Shown piece by piece: positions 45,131 through 54,086 of a DNA stretch of 64,000 bases. Both the position numbers and the translations under genes were made by a program. The notes beneath the pieces were generated by a model that saw nothing but the letters and a program-made list of their open reading frames with translations, ran no database searches and was not told where the DNA came from. Numbering within the stretch: position 1 is the stretch's first letter; the number at the start of each line of letters is the position of its first letter. Source of the DNA: Colwellia hornerae (lineage in GTDB: Bacteria; Pseudomonadota; Gammaproteobacteria; Enterobacterales; Alteromonadaceae); contig NZ_VOLR01000004.1 of NCBI RefSeq assembly GCF_007954355.1, forward strand, positions 160,163-224,162. The letters run 5' to 3'.

Positions 45131-45679
45131 TTACTGTTTAACTTTTACCGTATTATTTGTATCCCTACTTTTTCGGATAAGCTCATCGTCTCCAACTGCT
45201 GTTGCCGACTTTGCTAAGCGGTCATAAAGCAAAACATTTACCGTTGCCGCCAAATTCATACAGCCATTCGTTGGGATATATACCACTGCATCCGCTTTAT
45301 CGATAACAGCTTGGCTAATAGTCCCATCTTCAGGGCCAAACACATACATGGCATTTTTAGGATGAACAAAGGCAGGTAGTGGCACCGCTCCTTCAATTAA
45401 ATCAACACATATTAGTTTGCTACCTTCAGGTAAACTTTCCACCAAAGATTCCACACCAATTAAAGGTATTTTTTTACTGGCACTTTGCGTGTCGGTGTGA
45501 AATTTAGCGGCTCTTGCATACCTAACACCACTATAAAGTACGCTGTCAACTTGATAACATCCTGCCGCGCGCATTACCGCACCAACATTACTCGGACTTT
45601 TAGGATCGGTTAAACCTAAGGTTATCTCAGCTGAGTCAGCGTTTTTTTGTTTTAACGGTACTTTTATCTTTTTGGTCAT
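45131..45679 (-). CDS. SpoU/TrmH-family RNA 2'-O-methyltransferase
   Basis: 182-residue SPOUT methyltransferase for ribose methylation of tRNA or rRNA. Motif 1 DPKSPSNVGAVMRAAG (25-40), motif 2 MYVFGPEDGTIS, motif 3 VYIPTNGCMNLAATVNVLLYDR form the SAM-binding knot. It lacks the extra substrate-binding domain of RlmB. The exact target is not deducible; TrmL-like proteins are similar in size. The cold-shock promoter begins less than 80 bases downstream. Confidence 0.85.
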   Translation of the reverse strand: MTKKIKVPLKQKNADSAEITLGLTDPKSPSNVGAVMRAAGCYQVDSVLYSGVRYARAAKFHTDTQSASKKIPLIGVESLVESLPEGSKLICVDLIEGAVPLPAFVHPKNAMYVFGPEDGTISQAVIDKADAVVYIPTNGCMNLAATVNVLLYDRLAKSATAVGDDELIRKSRDTNNTVKVKQ

Positions 45680-46092
45680 TAATATAATCGTTTTTGGTTA
45701 GTTACTTTACAAACACACGTAAATTTTGCAAGAATTCTCCTTAGCTTTAATGCAAACTTCAAGTAAATATTAATATTTTATTTGTAGTGGAATTATATTT
45801 TAATTTTATCTATTTATCCCTTACCTACTAATACCATAGAAATCCAAACCTATATTGATATAAAGCACTGATAAATTTAAGACTAGCAAGGATAGAGAAC
45901 ATCACTTAAATTTAAAATAATCATAAAAGCCTATTAATAACAGGTCATTAATTAGTTTTTTATTTTTAAACAATAAAATTGTCATAACCCGTTACATTTC
46001 ATAAGCAACAAATAAAAAGAATCATGGTCATAATAGCGAAAGTATTATTGGCAAAAGTCTGATTTGTCATCAATGTATATAGAGGAAATATA
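45680..46092. other. Divergent intergenic region, nothing assigned
   Basis: 413 bases between the SpoU gene and signal peptidase. AT-rich, no credible gene, no clear hairpin and no consensus promoter that I could support. AGAGGAAATATA before 46093 is the ribosome site of lepB. Confidence 0.5.
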
Positions 46093-46755
46093 ATGAAAGA
46101 TAATTTAGCAAAACTATGGAAAGAAAATAAGTCATTATTTATCTTTATCGGTTTAATGTTAGTATTTCGCAGTGCTGTTGCTGACTGGAGTGACGTACCT
46201 ACAGGCTCAATGAAACCGACAATTGTCGAAGGCGATAGAATTTTCATTAATAAAATGGCTTATGATATTCGTTTACCCTTTACTCATATTTCCCTGGTTA
46301 CACTTGCCGAGCCACAAACCAATGACATCATTATTTTTGATTCTGCTGTCTCAGACAAGCGTTTAGTCAAACGTGTTATTGGTGTACCAGGTGATACCAT
46401 TATCATGAAAAATAATAAATTAATTATAAATGGCCAAGTGATCAGCTATCAAGAAACATTAGAAAACAACGTCTCATCAAACGATTACCATGACATTACT
46501 GAGACGATCAATGGCCAGCCACATTTCATTAGAACCGGTAAATTGGCTTCACAGTTAGCCAACTTCCATAAAGTATTAGTACCGGCTGGACAGTATCTAG
46601 TTTTGGGTGACAACCGTGATAATAGTGCGGACTCGCGGGTAATTGGCTTAGTACCAAGAAATGAAATTGTTGGCAGGTCAAGTCAAGTGGCTTTTTCTCT
46701 GGATTATAATAATAACTTCTTGCCACGCAGTAATCGTTTTTTTCATTCACTTTAA
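46093..46755 (+). CDS. lepB: Signal peptidase I (short LepB-type)
   Basis: Serine-lysine protease that removes signal peptides from exported proteins. 220 residues with a single N-terminal transmembrane helix (about 13-29), against 324 and two helices in E. coli LepB. The nucleophile is S39 (VPTGSMKPTI) and the general base K93 (KRLVKRVIGVPGD); GDNRDNSADSR completes the catalytic core. It stands alone, not beside lepA, and so may be a second, accessory signal peptidase; that is an inference. Confidence 0.9.
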   Translation: MKDNLAKLWKENKSLFIFIGLMLVFRSAVADWSDVPTGSMKPTIVEGDRIFINKMAYDIRLPFTHISLVTLAEPQTNDIIIFDSAVSDKRLVKRVIGVPGDTIIMKNNKLIINGQVISYQETLENNVSSNDYHDITETINGQPHFIRTGKLASQLANFHKVLVPAGQYLVLGDNRDNSADSRVIGLVPRNEIVGRSSQVAFSLDYNNNFLPRSNRFFHSL

Positions 46756-46792
46756 ATGTAAAATCACGGCTAATACGTTTTGATCAGCTTTG

Positions 46793-46825
46793 AAATCACA
46801 TCCGCTAAATTCAGGCTGTGATTTT
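46793..46825 (+). terminator. Terminator after lepB
   Basis: AAATCACA / TGTGATTT stem (8 bp) with a 16-base loop, followed by a T-rich run. Confidence 0.65.
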
Positions 46826-47444
46826 TATTTTAATAATCGATAATAAACGGTTTAATATATAAAGCTAAATTTGTATTCCGTGAATAAATAAAGGTATTTT
46901 ATTCGTCATTTTTAAAGCTCTCCTCAACGCTATTTTTGCTTCAGTTTTTGTTGAGAAAACCACACTTAATTAAGAATTTTTTTTACAAAACAGGCAATGA
47001 TAGACGAAGTAATAACACTGTCAGTAAACCTGTCGCTCCGCCACAATTTATTTTACAAAGAGCGACGGGTAAAGTCACCTTTAGCTAGTCTTATTGAAGA
47101 CGCGAGTTTTATCAGTAAGTGACTTTTTTATATGCTTATAAAAAAGTCAATAAAAAGCAGTATAAAACCGCTTGCCAACCACTTAACAGTCAGCACGCTC
47201 TAGCCAATATGTTACCAACGTTTATTGAATAAAGTTTAGTTGGGTGGCCGTTAAATTTAATAACGATCTTGGCAAAAGACATTCATCTCTGGCCGTTACG
47301 CATCCAAAGATTAAAGCAAAATAGCACTACAGCGGTAAATTCAAATTTACAGACAATAAAAGCCCTTGTTGTTTTAAGCTAATGCTTTTAATATCGCTAA
47401 CATTGTTTTCGAATATTATTATCCCTGATAAATTTAAGGTTACT
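46826..47444. other. Intergenic region with two strong inverted repeats
   Basis: About 620 bases with no assigned gene. It holds a 10-bp inverted repeat (CCTGTCGCTC 47029-47038 with GAGCGACGGG 47060-47069, one T-G pair) and a perfect 12-bp hairpin (GACTTTTTTATA 47121-47132 with TATAAAAAAGTC 47137-47148, loop TGCT). A 41-codon frame at 46997-47122 spans the first and ends at the second; its reality is doubtful. Confidence 0.5.
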
Positions 47445-48215
47445 ATGTATAAAGCTTCCCCTAAGACGCTCGCACTGCTGAGTGCATGTTCTATTGCGAC
47501 ACTGCTATCAGTATCAAGCAATGCGACAATTGTTGAATTTGAAACTTCTCAAGGGAATTTCAAAGTTAACTTACACGATAAAACCACACCGAAAACAGTA
47601 GAAAATTTTTTAAAATATATTAACGACGGCGACTACAACAATACCGTGATTCATCGTTTAGTGCCTAATTTTATCGTGCAAGCGGGAGGTTTAAGATTTG
47701 ATGGTGACTTTCCATTAACTCCAATTAGTGTCGATAGTACCGTCAATAATGAGCCCTTGTATTCAAATGTTAGAGCGACTATCGCGATGGCAAAAGTAGG
47801 AAACAGTCCTAATAGTGCAACCAGTCAGTGGTTTATTAATTATAAAGATAATAGTGCTATCTTAGACATACAAAATGGTGGTTTTACGGTGTTTGGTGAA
47901 GTCATTGAAGGTATGGATAATCTTGATCAAATAGCCTTACTACCGCTTTGCCAAGATATCCCCATGCCGGAATACACTAGCGAGCAATGCGCCAATAGCA
48001 ATTTTGTACCCGCAGTTGAGAACTTTGTAACCATTAATAATGTCACTATTTTTAATAGTTCTACAACAACGGCTGAAAGCCTATCTCCAGTAAAAAACAC
48101 TCTGATTAATAAAGAAAGCAGTTCGGGTGATAGTAGCGGTGGCGGTAGCTTATCCTACCTTGCACTATTGGTATTATCGTTAGTAGGCTTACGACGTAAA
48201 ACAAAAATTTCTTAA
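47445..48215 (+). CDS. Exported cyclophilin-type peptidyl-prolyl isomerase with GlyGly-CTERM-like tail
   Basis: 256 residues from the ATG at 47445 (AAGG nine bases upstream); an upstream ATG at 47382 adds 21 residues and seems less likely. Signal peptide about 1-28 (ending VSSNATIV). Cyclophilin domain about 29-200: FKVNLHDKTTPKTVENF, VIHRLVPNFIVQAGG, NSATSQWFINYKDN, FGEVIEGMD. The C terminus has Ser/Gly-rich SSGDSSGGGS, a hydrophobic helix and RRK, which matches the GlyGly-CTERM sorting signal cut by rhombosortase in Shewanella, Vibrio and relatives. Likely cell-surface or periplasmic folding catalyst. Confidence 0.88.
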   Translation: MYKASPKTLALLSACSIATLLSVSSNATIVEFETSQGNFKVNLHDKTTPKTVENFLKYINDGDYNNTVIHRLVPNFIVQAGGLRFDGDFPLTPISVDSTVNNEPLYSNVRATIAMAKVGNSPNSATSQWFINYKDNSAILDIQNGGFTVFGEVIEGMDNLDQIALLPLCQDIPMPEYTSEQCANSNFVPAVENFVTINNVTIFNSSTTTAESLSPVKNTLINKESSSGDSSGGGSLSYLALLVLSLVGLRRKTKIS

Positions 48216-48223
48216 AAGATCGA

Positions 48224-48637
48224 CTAATCAGTGACCTTGCCGCGGAGTGCTTTTACATTGCCGCGGTGAGATTTACCGGCTAAGCGTCTTTTTTTCGAGT
48301 TTTTTGAGGGTTTAGTTTCTCTGCGAACTTTTTGAATAACCATTGCTGATTTTATCACTTCGACAACACGCTCAAGCGCAGATTCACGATTTTTCTCTTG
48401 TGTCCTATATTGTTGTGCCTTAAGCACTAAGATCCCCTCTTTAGTGATACGTTTATCTTTTAATGCTAATAAACGTTCTTTATAAAAATCAGGTAAAGAC
48501 GATGCCTTAATGTCAAAGCGTAAATGAATCGCTGACGAAACTTTATTAACATTTTGCCCGCCCGCTCCTTGCGCACGAATAGCCGTTAATTCAAGTTCAT
48601 TTTGATCTAACCAGACATTATTTGAAAGGGCTAACAT
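48224..48637 (-). CDS. arfB: Alternative ribosome-rescue factor ArfB (peptidyl-tRNA hydrolase)
   Basis: Codon-independent release factor that frees ribosomes stalled at mRNA ends. 137 residues (E. coli YaeJ 140). The GGQ catalytic motif is at 26-28 (AQGAGGQNVNK), and the basic C-terminal tail (KPSKNSKKRRLAGKSHRG) that enters the empty mRNA channel is present. It converges with the cyclophilin gene, 8 bases apart. Cytoplasmic. Confidence 0.94.
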   Translation of the reverse strand: MLALSNNVWLDQNELELTAIRAQGAGGQNVNKVSSAIHLRFDIKASSLPDFYKERLLALKDKRITKEGILVLKAQQYRTQEKNRESALERVVEVIKSAMVIQKVRRETKPSKNSKKRRLAGKSHRGNVKALRGKVTD

Positions 48638-48713
48638 ATTTCACTTCTACAACATTATTTGTCCACAAGTTAAGTATACCATTGATAATGGTAATAATAC
48701 GCTAGAGACTAAA

Positions 48714-48733
48714 ACGGGAGCAATAGCTCCCGT
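48714..48733 (-). terminator. Terminator of hpf
   Basis: ACGGGAGC / GCTCCCGT perfect 8-bp GC-rich stem with a 4-base loop; TTTTAG follows on the minus strand. It lies 28 bases after the hpf stop. Confidence 0.8.
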
Positions 48734-48760
48734 AAACATTTAAATATAACTGCTTTTAAA

Positions 48761-49117
48761 TTAGTTCAAATTCATTTCTTGAACTTTTTCATGGGCAATT
48801 TCAGGTGTAACTGAAACAGGCTTACTGTGTAAATTTGCTTTTAATTGGCCTTTTCTATGTTTAAGTGCAGCATCAAGTTTTTTGGCTACACTAGCAATTG
48901 CGGGAAACATAACATCGTCTTGTGCTGATACGGCTATTCGACCACCTTCATAATTTGTCGTTATTTCTGCACCATATTTTCCATGCTCTTTTGAAAGAAT
49001 AATGTCTAATGAAATCAGCGTTGGAAAATGGTTAGAAATTTTTAAGAATTTTTCGTCGATATGTTCTTTTACACCATCTGTAACATCTACATGGTGACCT
49101 GAAAGATTTATTTTCAT
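48761..49117 (-). CDS. hpf: Ribosome hibernation factor (HPF/RaiA family)
   Basis: 118-residue S30AE/HPF protein that binds the small subunit decoding centre and silences ribosomes in stationary phase or cold. MKINLSGHHVDVTDGVKEHI starts the beta-alpha-beta fold, and the basic KHRKGQLKANLH closes it. It is longer than E. coli HPF (95) and near RaiA (113), with a C-terminal tail of about 20 residues, so it could act as either type. It is not beside rpoN here. Monocistronic. Confidence 0.88.
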   Translation of the reverse strand: MKINLSGHHVDVTDGVKEHIDEKFLKISNHFPTLISLDIILSKEHGKYGAEITTNYEGGRIAVSAQDDVMFPAIASVAKKLDAALKHRKGQLKANLHSKPVSVTPEIAHEKVQEMNLN

Positions 49118-49429
49118 AGGTATTCCTTTTATTTAGACTCTATTTAAGACTTGAGGGTAAAGTCGAAAAACGCAAGGTCTTAGCATGAAAAAAATATAAA
49201 TTAATTCATAAAAGAGCTTACATAATTAACTGTAGCAAAATTTATACATTTTATTTGGATTTTGCTTAATTTTTTATATTATTTTTATTCCTTATCCCTA
49301 AGCTAATGAAATTATATTATTTAAAAGAGTAAAGCATAAACAATAGAAGCATTTTCATTTAAAAAACGGTTATAATATCTGCCAGTTTTTAAGTTAATAA
49401 ATCGCTGTTAAGCAGTAAAGAGACCTTAA
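49118..49429. promoter_or_regulatory. Divergent promoter region between hpf and acyltransferase
   Basis: 312 bases without a gene. A consensus TATAAT at 49371-49376 would start transcription near 49383 toward the acyltransferase; its -35 is poor. No other structure is seen. Confidence 0.45.
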
Positions 49430-50533
49430 ATGTTTGATGATATTCGCCCTTATCGTGATGATGAGGTTGCAACTGTGATCCGAAAACTGATTAATGACCG
49501 AGGGCTACTTTCTTCTATTGCTAGTTTTAAAATGCCTAGACTGTACAAACTTCTGCCGGTTATTTGTCGCTCAGTAGTAAAGTGGACGTTAAAGTTACGT
49601 GTAAGTAAGTTTCATAACATCGAAGACATCCAACGTGAAGTCGCAAAATATTTGCACCACTTAGTAAAAAATAGTACTGATGGTTTTACTTTTCATGGCT
49701 TAGAAAAAATTGACACCAGTAAGCCTATGCTTTTTATCAGTAATCATAGAGATATAGTGCTTGATGTTGCGTTAATTAATTGGGCGTTGTACAACAGTGG
49801 TATTAATACCGTTGAGGCGGCAGTAGGCGACAACTTACTGCACCAACCTTGGGTTGCTGACTTAATGCGTATTAATAAAAGCTTTATCGTTAAACGCAGT
49901 GAAGAAAGTAAACGTGCCATGTTAAATGCGTCAAAGCAATTATCTGCCTATATTCATCATACGGTTTATGAGCGCCAACAAAACATCTGGATAGCACAGC
50001 GTGAAGGTCGTGCTAAAGATGGGATAGACAAGACCAATTCGGCTTTAATTTCAATGTTATTACTGAACAAAGACAAGCAAACGCTCCTTGCTGACTATTT
50101 AAATGAAATTAATATTGTGCCTGTTTCTATTTCGTATGAATTTGATCCCTGTGACCGAGACAAAGCGATTGAACTCGCTGAACGAGAAGCAACAGGTAGT
50201 TATAAAAAGAAAGAAAATGAAGATTTAAATAGTATTACTCAAGGGTTAATGGGTAAAAAAGGTCGTGTTCATGTTGAATTTTGCCATGCTATTAAAGGTG
50301 AATTTACCGACAGTAAAGCGGTAGCAAAAGCTATTGACCAAGAGATTATCAGTAACTATAAATTATATGACAGCAACTTAACGGCTTATGCGCAACTGCA
50401 CCAGCAAGATGATATTAAGCAAAGCGTAATGAATCAGTTGAATAGTCGGATGTCTGATTTAACTGAACAGCAACAGCATTGGTTATTAACCATGTATGCT
50501 AATCCTGTTAGAGCGAAACAAGCATTAGATTAA
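49430..50533 (+). CDS. PlsC-type phospholipid acyltransferase family protein
   Basis: 367-residue glycerophosphate acyltransferase-like protein. The acyltransferase signature NHRDIVLD (within FISNHRDIVLDVALI, near 104) is the NHxxxxD catalytic motif; IAQREGRAKDGID (near 190) corresponds to the EGTR-like substrate motif. No long transmembrane helix is evident. It is longer than PlsC (245 in E. coli), with extra segments at both ends, so substrate and role in lipid synthesis are not certain. Monocistronic with its own terminator. Confidence 0.82.
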   Translation: MFDDIRPYRDDEVATVIRKLINDRGLLSSIASFKMPRLYKLLPVICRSVVKWTLKLRVSKFHNIEDIQREVAKYLHHLVKNSTDGFTFHGLEKIDTSKPMLFISNHRDIVLDVALINWALYNSGINTVEAAVGDNLLHQPWVADLMRINKSFIVKRSEESKRAMLNASKQLSAYIHHTVYERQQNIWIAQREGRAKDGIDKTNSALISMLLLNKDKQTLLADYLNEINIVPVSISYEFDPCDRDKAIELAEREATGSYKKKENEDLNSITQGLMGKKGRVHVEFCHAIKGEFTDSKAVAKAIDQEIISNYKLYDSNLTAYAQLHQQDDIKQSVMNQLNSRMSDLTEQQQHWLLTMYANPVRAKQALD

Positions 50534-50555
50534 TGCCTGATGAATCTTTTCAATA

Positions 50556-50583
50556 AAAAACGGCGCTATATAGCGCCGTTTTT
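50556..50583 (+). terminator. Terminator after acyltransferase
   Basis: AAAAACGGCGCTATATAGCG is the left part of a nearly continuous palindrome ending CGCCGTTTTT; stem of about 13 bp, T run. It may also serve the convergent lipoprotein gene. Confidence 0.85.
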
Positions 50584-50598
50584 GATAGTAAAATGACC

Positions 50599-51999
50599 TT
50601 ATTTCTTAATCGAAATATGATAGTTTTTTACATTATCAGTAAAAGAACCATTACTTTCATTTTGGTAATATACTAAGTAATTTGCGTATTTATCAGTATA
50701 TTCACTTTGCACCAAATCTGTATTGGTACCTAATACTATCGTGTCATCATTAATAATACCTTCATAACCAGATAAAGCCGAAGCCACCGGTAATTGTCCG
50801 GTGATCTTCCCATAACTTGTCCATTTAGCTGGCATAGGGGTGTTTTTTTCAGGGTGATAAGCTTGGTAATTAACGGTAATTATAGCCAGAGGGTAATTAG
50901 CAACATTACTGTAATCATAACTCCAGTCGGACTTTATTTCTGAGAAATAAATATCATCAACATCTGGTTTTTTAGTCGTGGCGGCTACTGCAAAACTAGT
51001 GTTAAAAGCTGAAGAAATAACTTGATGCTGACTCGATATTTTTATTTTACCAAAAGCAGAATCTGTTTCAGAAAAAATCACCTCTGCATTTGATTGATAA
51101 ACCGTTTCTGAAACATAGAGATGACTATTAAATAAATCAACTGCGTTATCTTCTTCAAGTACTGTCATCGCAAAATGCGTCTGCCCCAAGAATAATTGCT
51201 GTGTAGTGAAAGGCTGATGATTTTTATTTAAGCCAATTTGTTCAATAGCAGTGAAAGCGGAGAGTTGCCATACCACTTGATTATCACTATTAATGACTGT
51301 TTGGTTAAAATCATCAATAAAGCCTGCAGCACCCTGTACATTGCTATTATTTCCAGTACCGACAAGGGAGAAAGAATGTAATGGCCAAGTTCCATCAATT
51401 ATTCGGCAAACTTCCACATTAATAAAGTCAGTTCGTTCTGAATTGATAACTGCTGTGCTGGCAAATGTCGCTGAGCTGGTTACTTGGGTAATATCAGCAA
51501 CAGGTGTATGCGACACTTCAACATTTTGAGTGATACATTCACAATTAGTATCTACAACTTTACTGATGTGTTCAGCCTGATAAGTAGCGGGGGTTGTCGC
51601 TTTTACCTGATGAAAGCTAACAAAATCTAAACCTTCCACCTTTCCTACTTGCTGAGTTTTAGCAACAAGTGTGTAATTTATTAATTCATTTTCTGATGAA
51701 AAACTAAAAAGTCCATTAGCGTTAGGCTGTAACTTTGTGACGACACTCCAATCATTATTTTGAATAAACAGCTCAACATCGACAAATGGTAATTTTTCGC
51801 CACATTTATTTGTCAGTGTAGACGTTAATGAAAAAGCGTAACTTTTTGGAACTGTTGGGGTGGTGTTATCGCTGCTGCCTCCACCGCCTCCACATGCTTG
51901 TATGCCAACAACGATTGGCAGTACTAAAAGTGTATTTTTATAATTGTTTAAAAATGAGCTTATTGAGCAGTTTTGTAGCTGAAGTAATTTTAATAACAT
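50599..51999 (-). CDS. Predicted lipoprotein, unknown function
   Basis: 466 residues. An N-terminal hydrophobic segment ends in a lipobox VGIQAC followed by GGGGGSSDN, typical of surface lipoproteins of this group, so Cys36 would be the lipidated residue. The mature protein is beta-rich with low charge. Two cysteine-containing stretches (LTNKCGEKLP; VVDTNCECITQ) may form disulfides. The N-terminal 35 residues are longer than usual before the lipobox, so a downstream start is possible, although no other good one is seen. No known domain recognised. Monocistronic. Confidence 0.75.
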   Translation of the reverse strand: MLLKLLQLQNCSISSFLNNYKNTLLVLPIVVGIQACGGGGGSSDNTTPTVPKSYAFSLTSTLTNKCGEKLPFVDVELFIQNNDWSVVTKLQPNANGLFSFSSENELINYTLVAKTQQVGKVEGLDFVSFHQVKATTPATYQAEHISKVVDTNCECITQNVEVSHTPVADITQVTSSATFASTAVINSERTDFINVEVCRIIDGTWPLHSFSLVGTGNNSNVQGAAGFIDDFNQTVINSDNQVVWQLSAFTAIEQIGLNKNHQPFTTQQLFLGQTHFAMTVLEEDNAVDLFNSHLYVSETVYQSNAEVIFSETDSAFGKIKISSQHQVISSAFNTSFAVAATTKKPDVDDIYFSEIKSDWSYDYSNVANYPLAIITVNYQAYHPEKNTPMPAKWTSYGKITGQLPVASALSGYEGIINDDTIVLGTNTDLVQSEYTDKYANYLVYYQNESNGSFTDNVKNYHISIKK

Positions 52000-52130
52000 A
52001 TGAAGAATTCTTTCTAAGTTTAGCGATCCATTAAAGTAATTATAAAGTAATCACCGCTAAAACTTAAAGCACTAATATCATCAAGTGTTGTATTTGGAAC
52101 AAAAAGTTATGCTTTAGCTTCATATAAAGA

Positions 52131-52158
52131 AAAAAGATCAGCCAATGCTGATCTTTTT
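52131..52158 (-). terminator. Terminator of the M18 aminopeptidase gene
   Basis: AAAAAGATCAGC / GCTGATCTTTTT 12-bp perfect stem with a CAAT loop; 22 bases after the stop codon. Confidence 0.9.
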
Positions 52159-52179
52159 ATCTAAAATTAAAAGTTAACT

Positions 52180-53619
52180 TTATTTTTGCTGATAAAAAGC
52201 TGACATTGCTTTATACAACGAATATAAGTCAACCTTTGAACCTACCGCATAAGGAGAATGAATTGATAAAATGGGTACACCAAAATCAATAACTTCCATA
52301 TTGTCATTCGACAAATCACTACCAATAGTCCCGCCAGACGCTTTACCTTTATAAGTAGAGGTTTGCCATTTGATTTTATTGTTATCTAAGTAATTACGCG
52401 TCCATGCCATGTATTCTGAGTTAGCATTAAAACCACCACCATAAAGTTTCAAGTTAATACCATTACCTAAGCGTGGCGCATTGCCTAATTCCCAAACACC
52501 AGCCCAGTTAGGGTTGACACCTGGGTTGACATCCGCTGAAATAACTTTGGTATTACGTAAAACTTTACGTAACTGGTAATCGTTATAATCGTCACCCATT
52601 TGGTTGTATAACAGGCCACTTAACATATCAACAAGATAAGTTGAGCTTGCCCCGGTATTATTAATATTGCCCACTTCTTCGTTATCGACTAAAAAGGCAA
52701 CCGAGGTATACTCAGGAATTTTCTGTTCAAATATTGCAGTAACAGCGGCAATCGAGCTCGCTTTATCATCTTGGCCATAAGCGGCGATCATACTGCGATC
52801 AAAGCCAACGTCACGAGGTTTAGTTGCCGGTACTAAAGCTAATTCAGCAGACACCAAATCATCAACTGAAATGTCATACTCTGTTTTTAAGAAATCCGTG
52901 ATCAATTCTTTTATTGATTTATCTAAATCAGGTTTAGCGGCGATAATAACATCAAGTTCTTCCTTCTTGATCACGTCACGACTTTTCCGATCTCTGTTTG
53001 GATGGTCAACATGTGGCGCTAAATCAGGCACCATAAAAATAGGATCGTTATCATCAAATCCAACAGAGATATTAACCACCGTACCATCTTTTTTATCAAC
53101 ACGACCAACCAAGGCTAAAGGAATATTAACCCATTGATAGGTTTTAATTCCGCCATGAACATAAGTTTGCAGCATGGCAAACTTCTCTTTTTCATAAAGT
53201 GGTCGTCCTTTAAGTTCTAAGCGAGGTGAATCAATGTGAGCGCCAACAATACGAGTACCTTGCTCAAGGCCTTTTTTACCCATAACAATTAATGAAATAG
53301 TACGGTCACGATTGACATCATAAAAACGAGCACCTGGCTTTAGGTTGCTTTTTTCAGACAAACGCTTAAAACCTTGTTTCTCGGCGCGCTTAATAGTTTC
53401 AGTAACAAAGGTCAGTTCTGTTGGTGTTTTATAGATGAAGGTTTTGTAATCTGTTGCGTACTTTTCAACGGCAACTAACTCACTTTCAGACAAGTTTAAC
53501 CAGGTTGAAGGCGATGCTTTTTTTACCGGATCATTTTCAGTTTTATCAGCATAACTTTGACCAGAAAGGGCCATAGTACTTATTATTGCGATGCTTGTTA
53601 GGGTTCTTTTTATATTCAT
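52180..53619 (-). CDS. M18 family zinc aminopeptidase with signal peptide
   Basis: 479-residue metallo-aminopeptidase of the aspartyl aminopeptidase family. Predicted metal ligands: His in GAHIDSPRL, Asp in YGQDDKASS, Glu pair in VDNEEVGN, Asp in ISADVNPG, and His in LSIHSPYAVG. M18 enzymes are usually cytoplasmic, but MNIKRTLTSIAIISTMALSGQSYA-DK is a clear Sec signal peptide, so this one should be periplasmic or secreted. Divergent from the M1 aminopeptidase, with which it would share a peptide-degrading role. Confidence 0.88.
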   Translation of the reverse strand: MNIKRTLTSIAIISTMALSGQSYADKTENDPVKKASPSTWLNLSESELVAVEKYATDYKTFIYKTPTELTFVTETIKRAEKQGFKRLSEKSNLKPGARFYDVNRDRTISLIVMGKKGLEQGTRIVGAHIDSPRLELKGRPLYEKEKFAMLQTYVHGGIKTYQWVNIPLALVGRVDKKDGTVVNISVGFDDNDPIFMVPDLAPHVDHPNRDRKSRDVIKKEELDVIIAAKPDLDKSIKELITDFLKTEYDISVDDLVSAELALVPATKPRDVGFDRSMIAAYGQDDKASSIAAVTAIFEQKIPEYTSVAFLVDNEEVGNINNTGASSTYLVDMLSGLLYNQMGDDYNDYQLRKVLRNTKVISADVNPGVNPNWAGVWELGNAPRLGNGINLKLYGGGFNANSEYMAWTRNYLDNNKIKWQTSTYKGKASGGTIGSDLSNDNMEVIDFGVPILSIHSPYAVGSKVDLYSLYKAMSAFYQQK

Positions 53620-54086
53620 TATTATTTCTTTTTATTAATGGCTGCGGCTCATGATAAAGAGAAGTAACGTCCCCTGACAAGGTTTATTCGATTGAACAGA
53701 TAGAAAACAAGATGAACGTCGGCATTTTAATCACCTGGTTAGCGTAAATACTCATCAAGTTGGTTCACCTTGTTATGCGCCACACATTTCTCACTTAAAA
53801 CCGCAAATAAAATTAACAATTAACTAACAAAAAAAGGCACTTAACAGACATGAACAAACGCCAAGTAAATAAAGGCATTACAATGTTTTTAATTAATAAA
53901 ACAGATAAAAGCATGCTGATAAAAAGCAAGCGTTGTTAAAAACAAGTTAATATTCGATCAACTCCATTATTTACGCGATGACTGAAGTAAATTTACCCCG
54001 CTTATGTGATATAAATGCTTGGATATTTTCAATAAAAAGTGTTTCCACTAGGAAATCTTAAAAACAATAAAGTAGGTTCTAGGTAA
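53620..54086. other. Divergent intergenic region between M18 and M1 aminopeptidase genes
   Basis: 467 bases. No credible gene, hairpin with T run or consensus promoter was found. It must hold promoters for both flanking genes. Confidence 0.5.
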
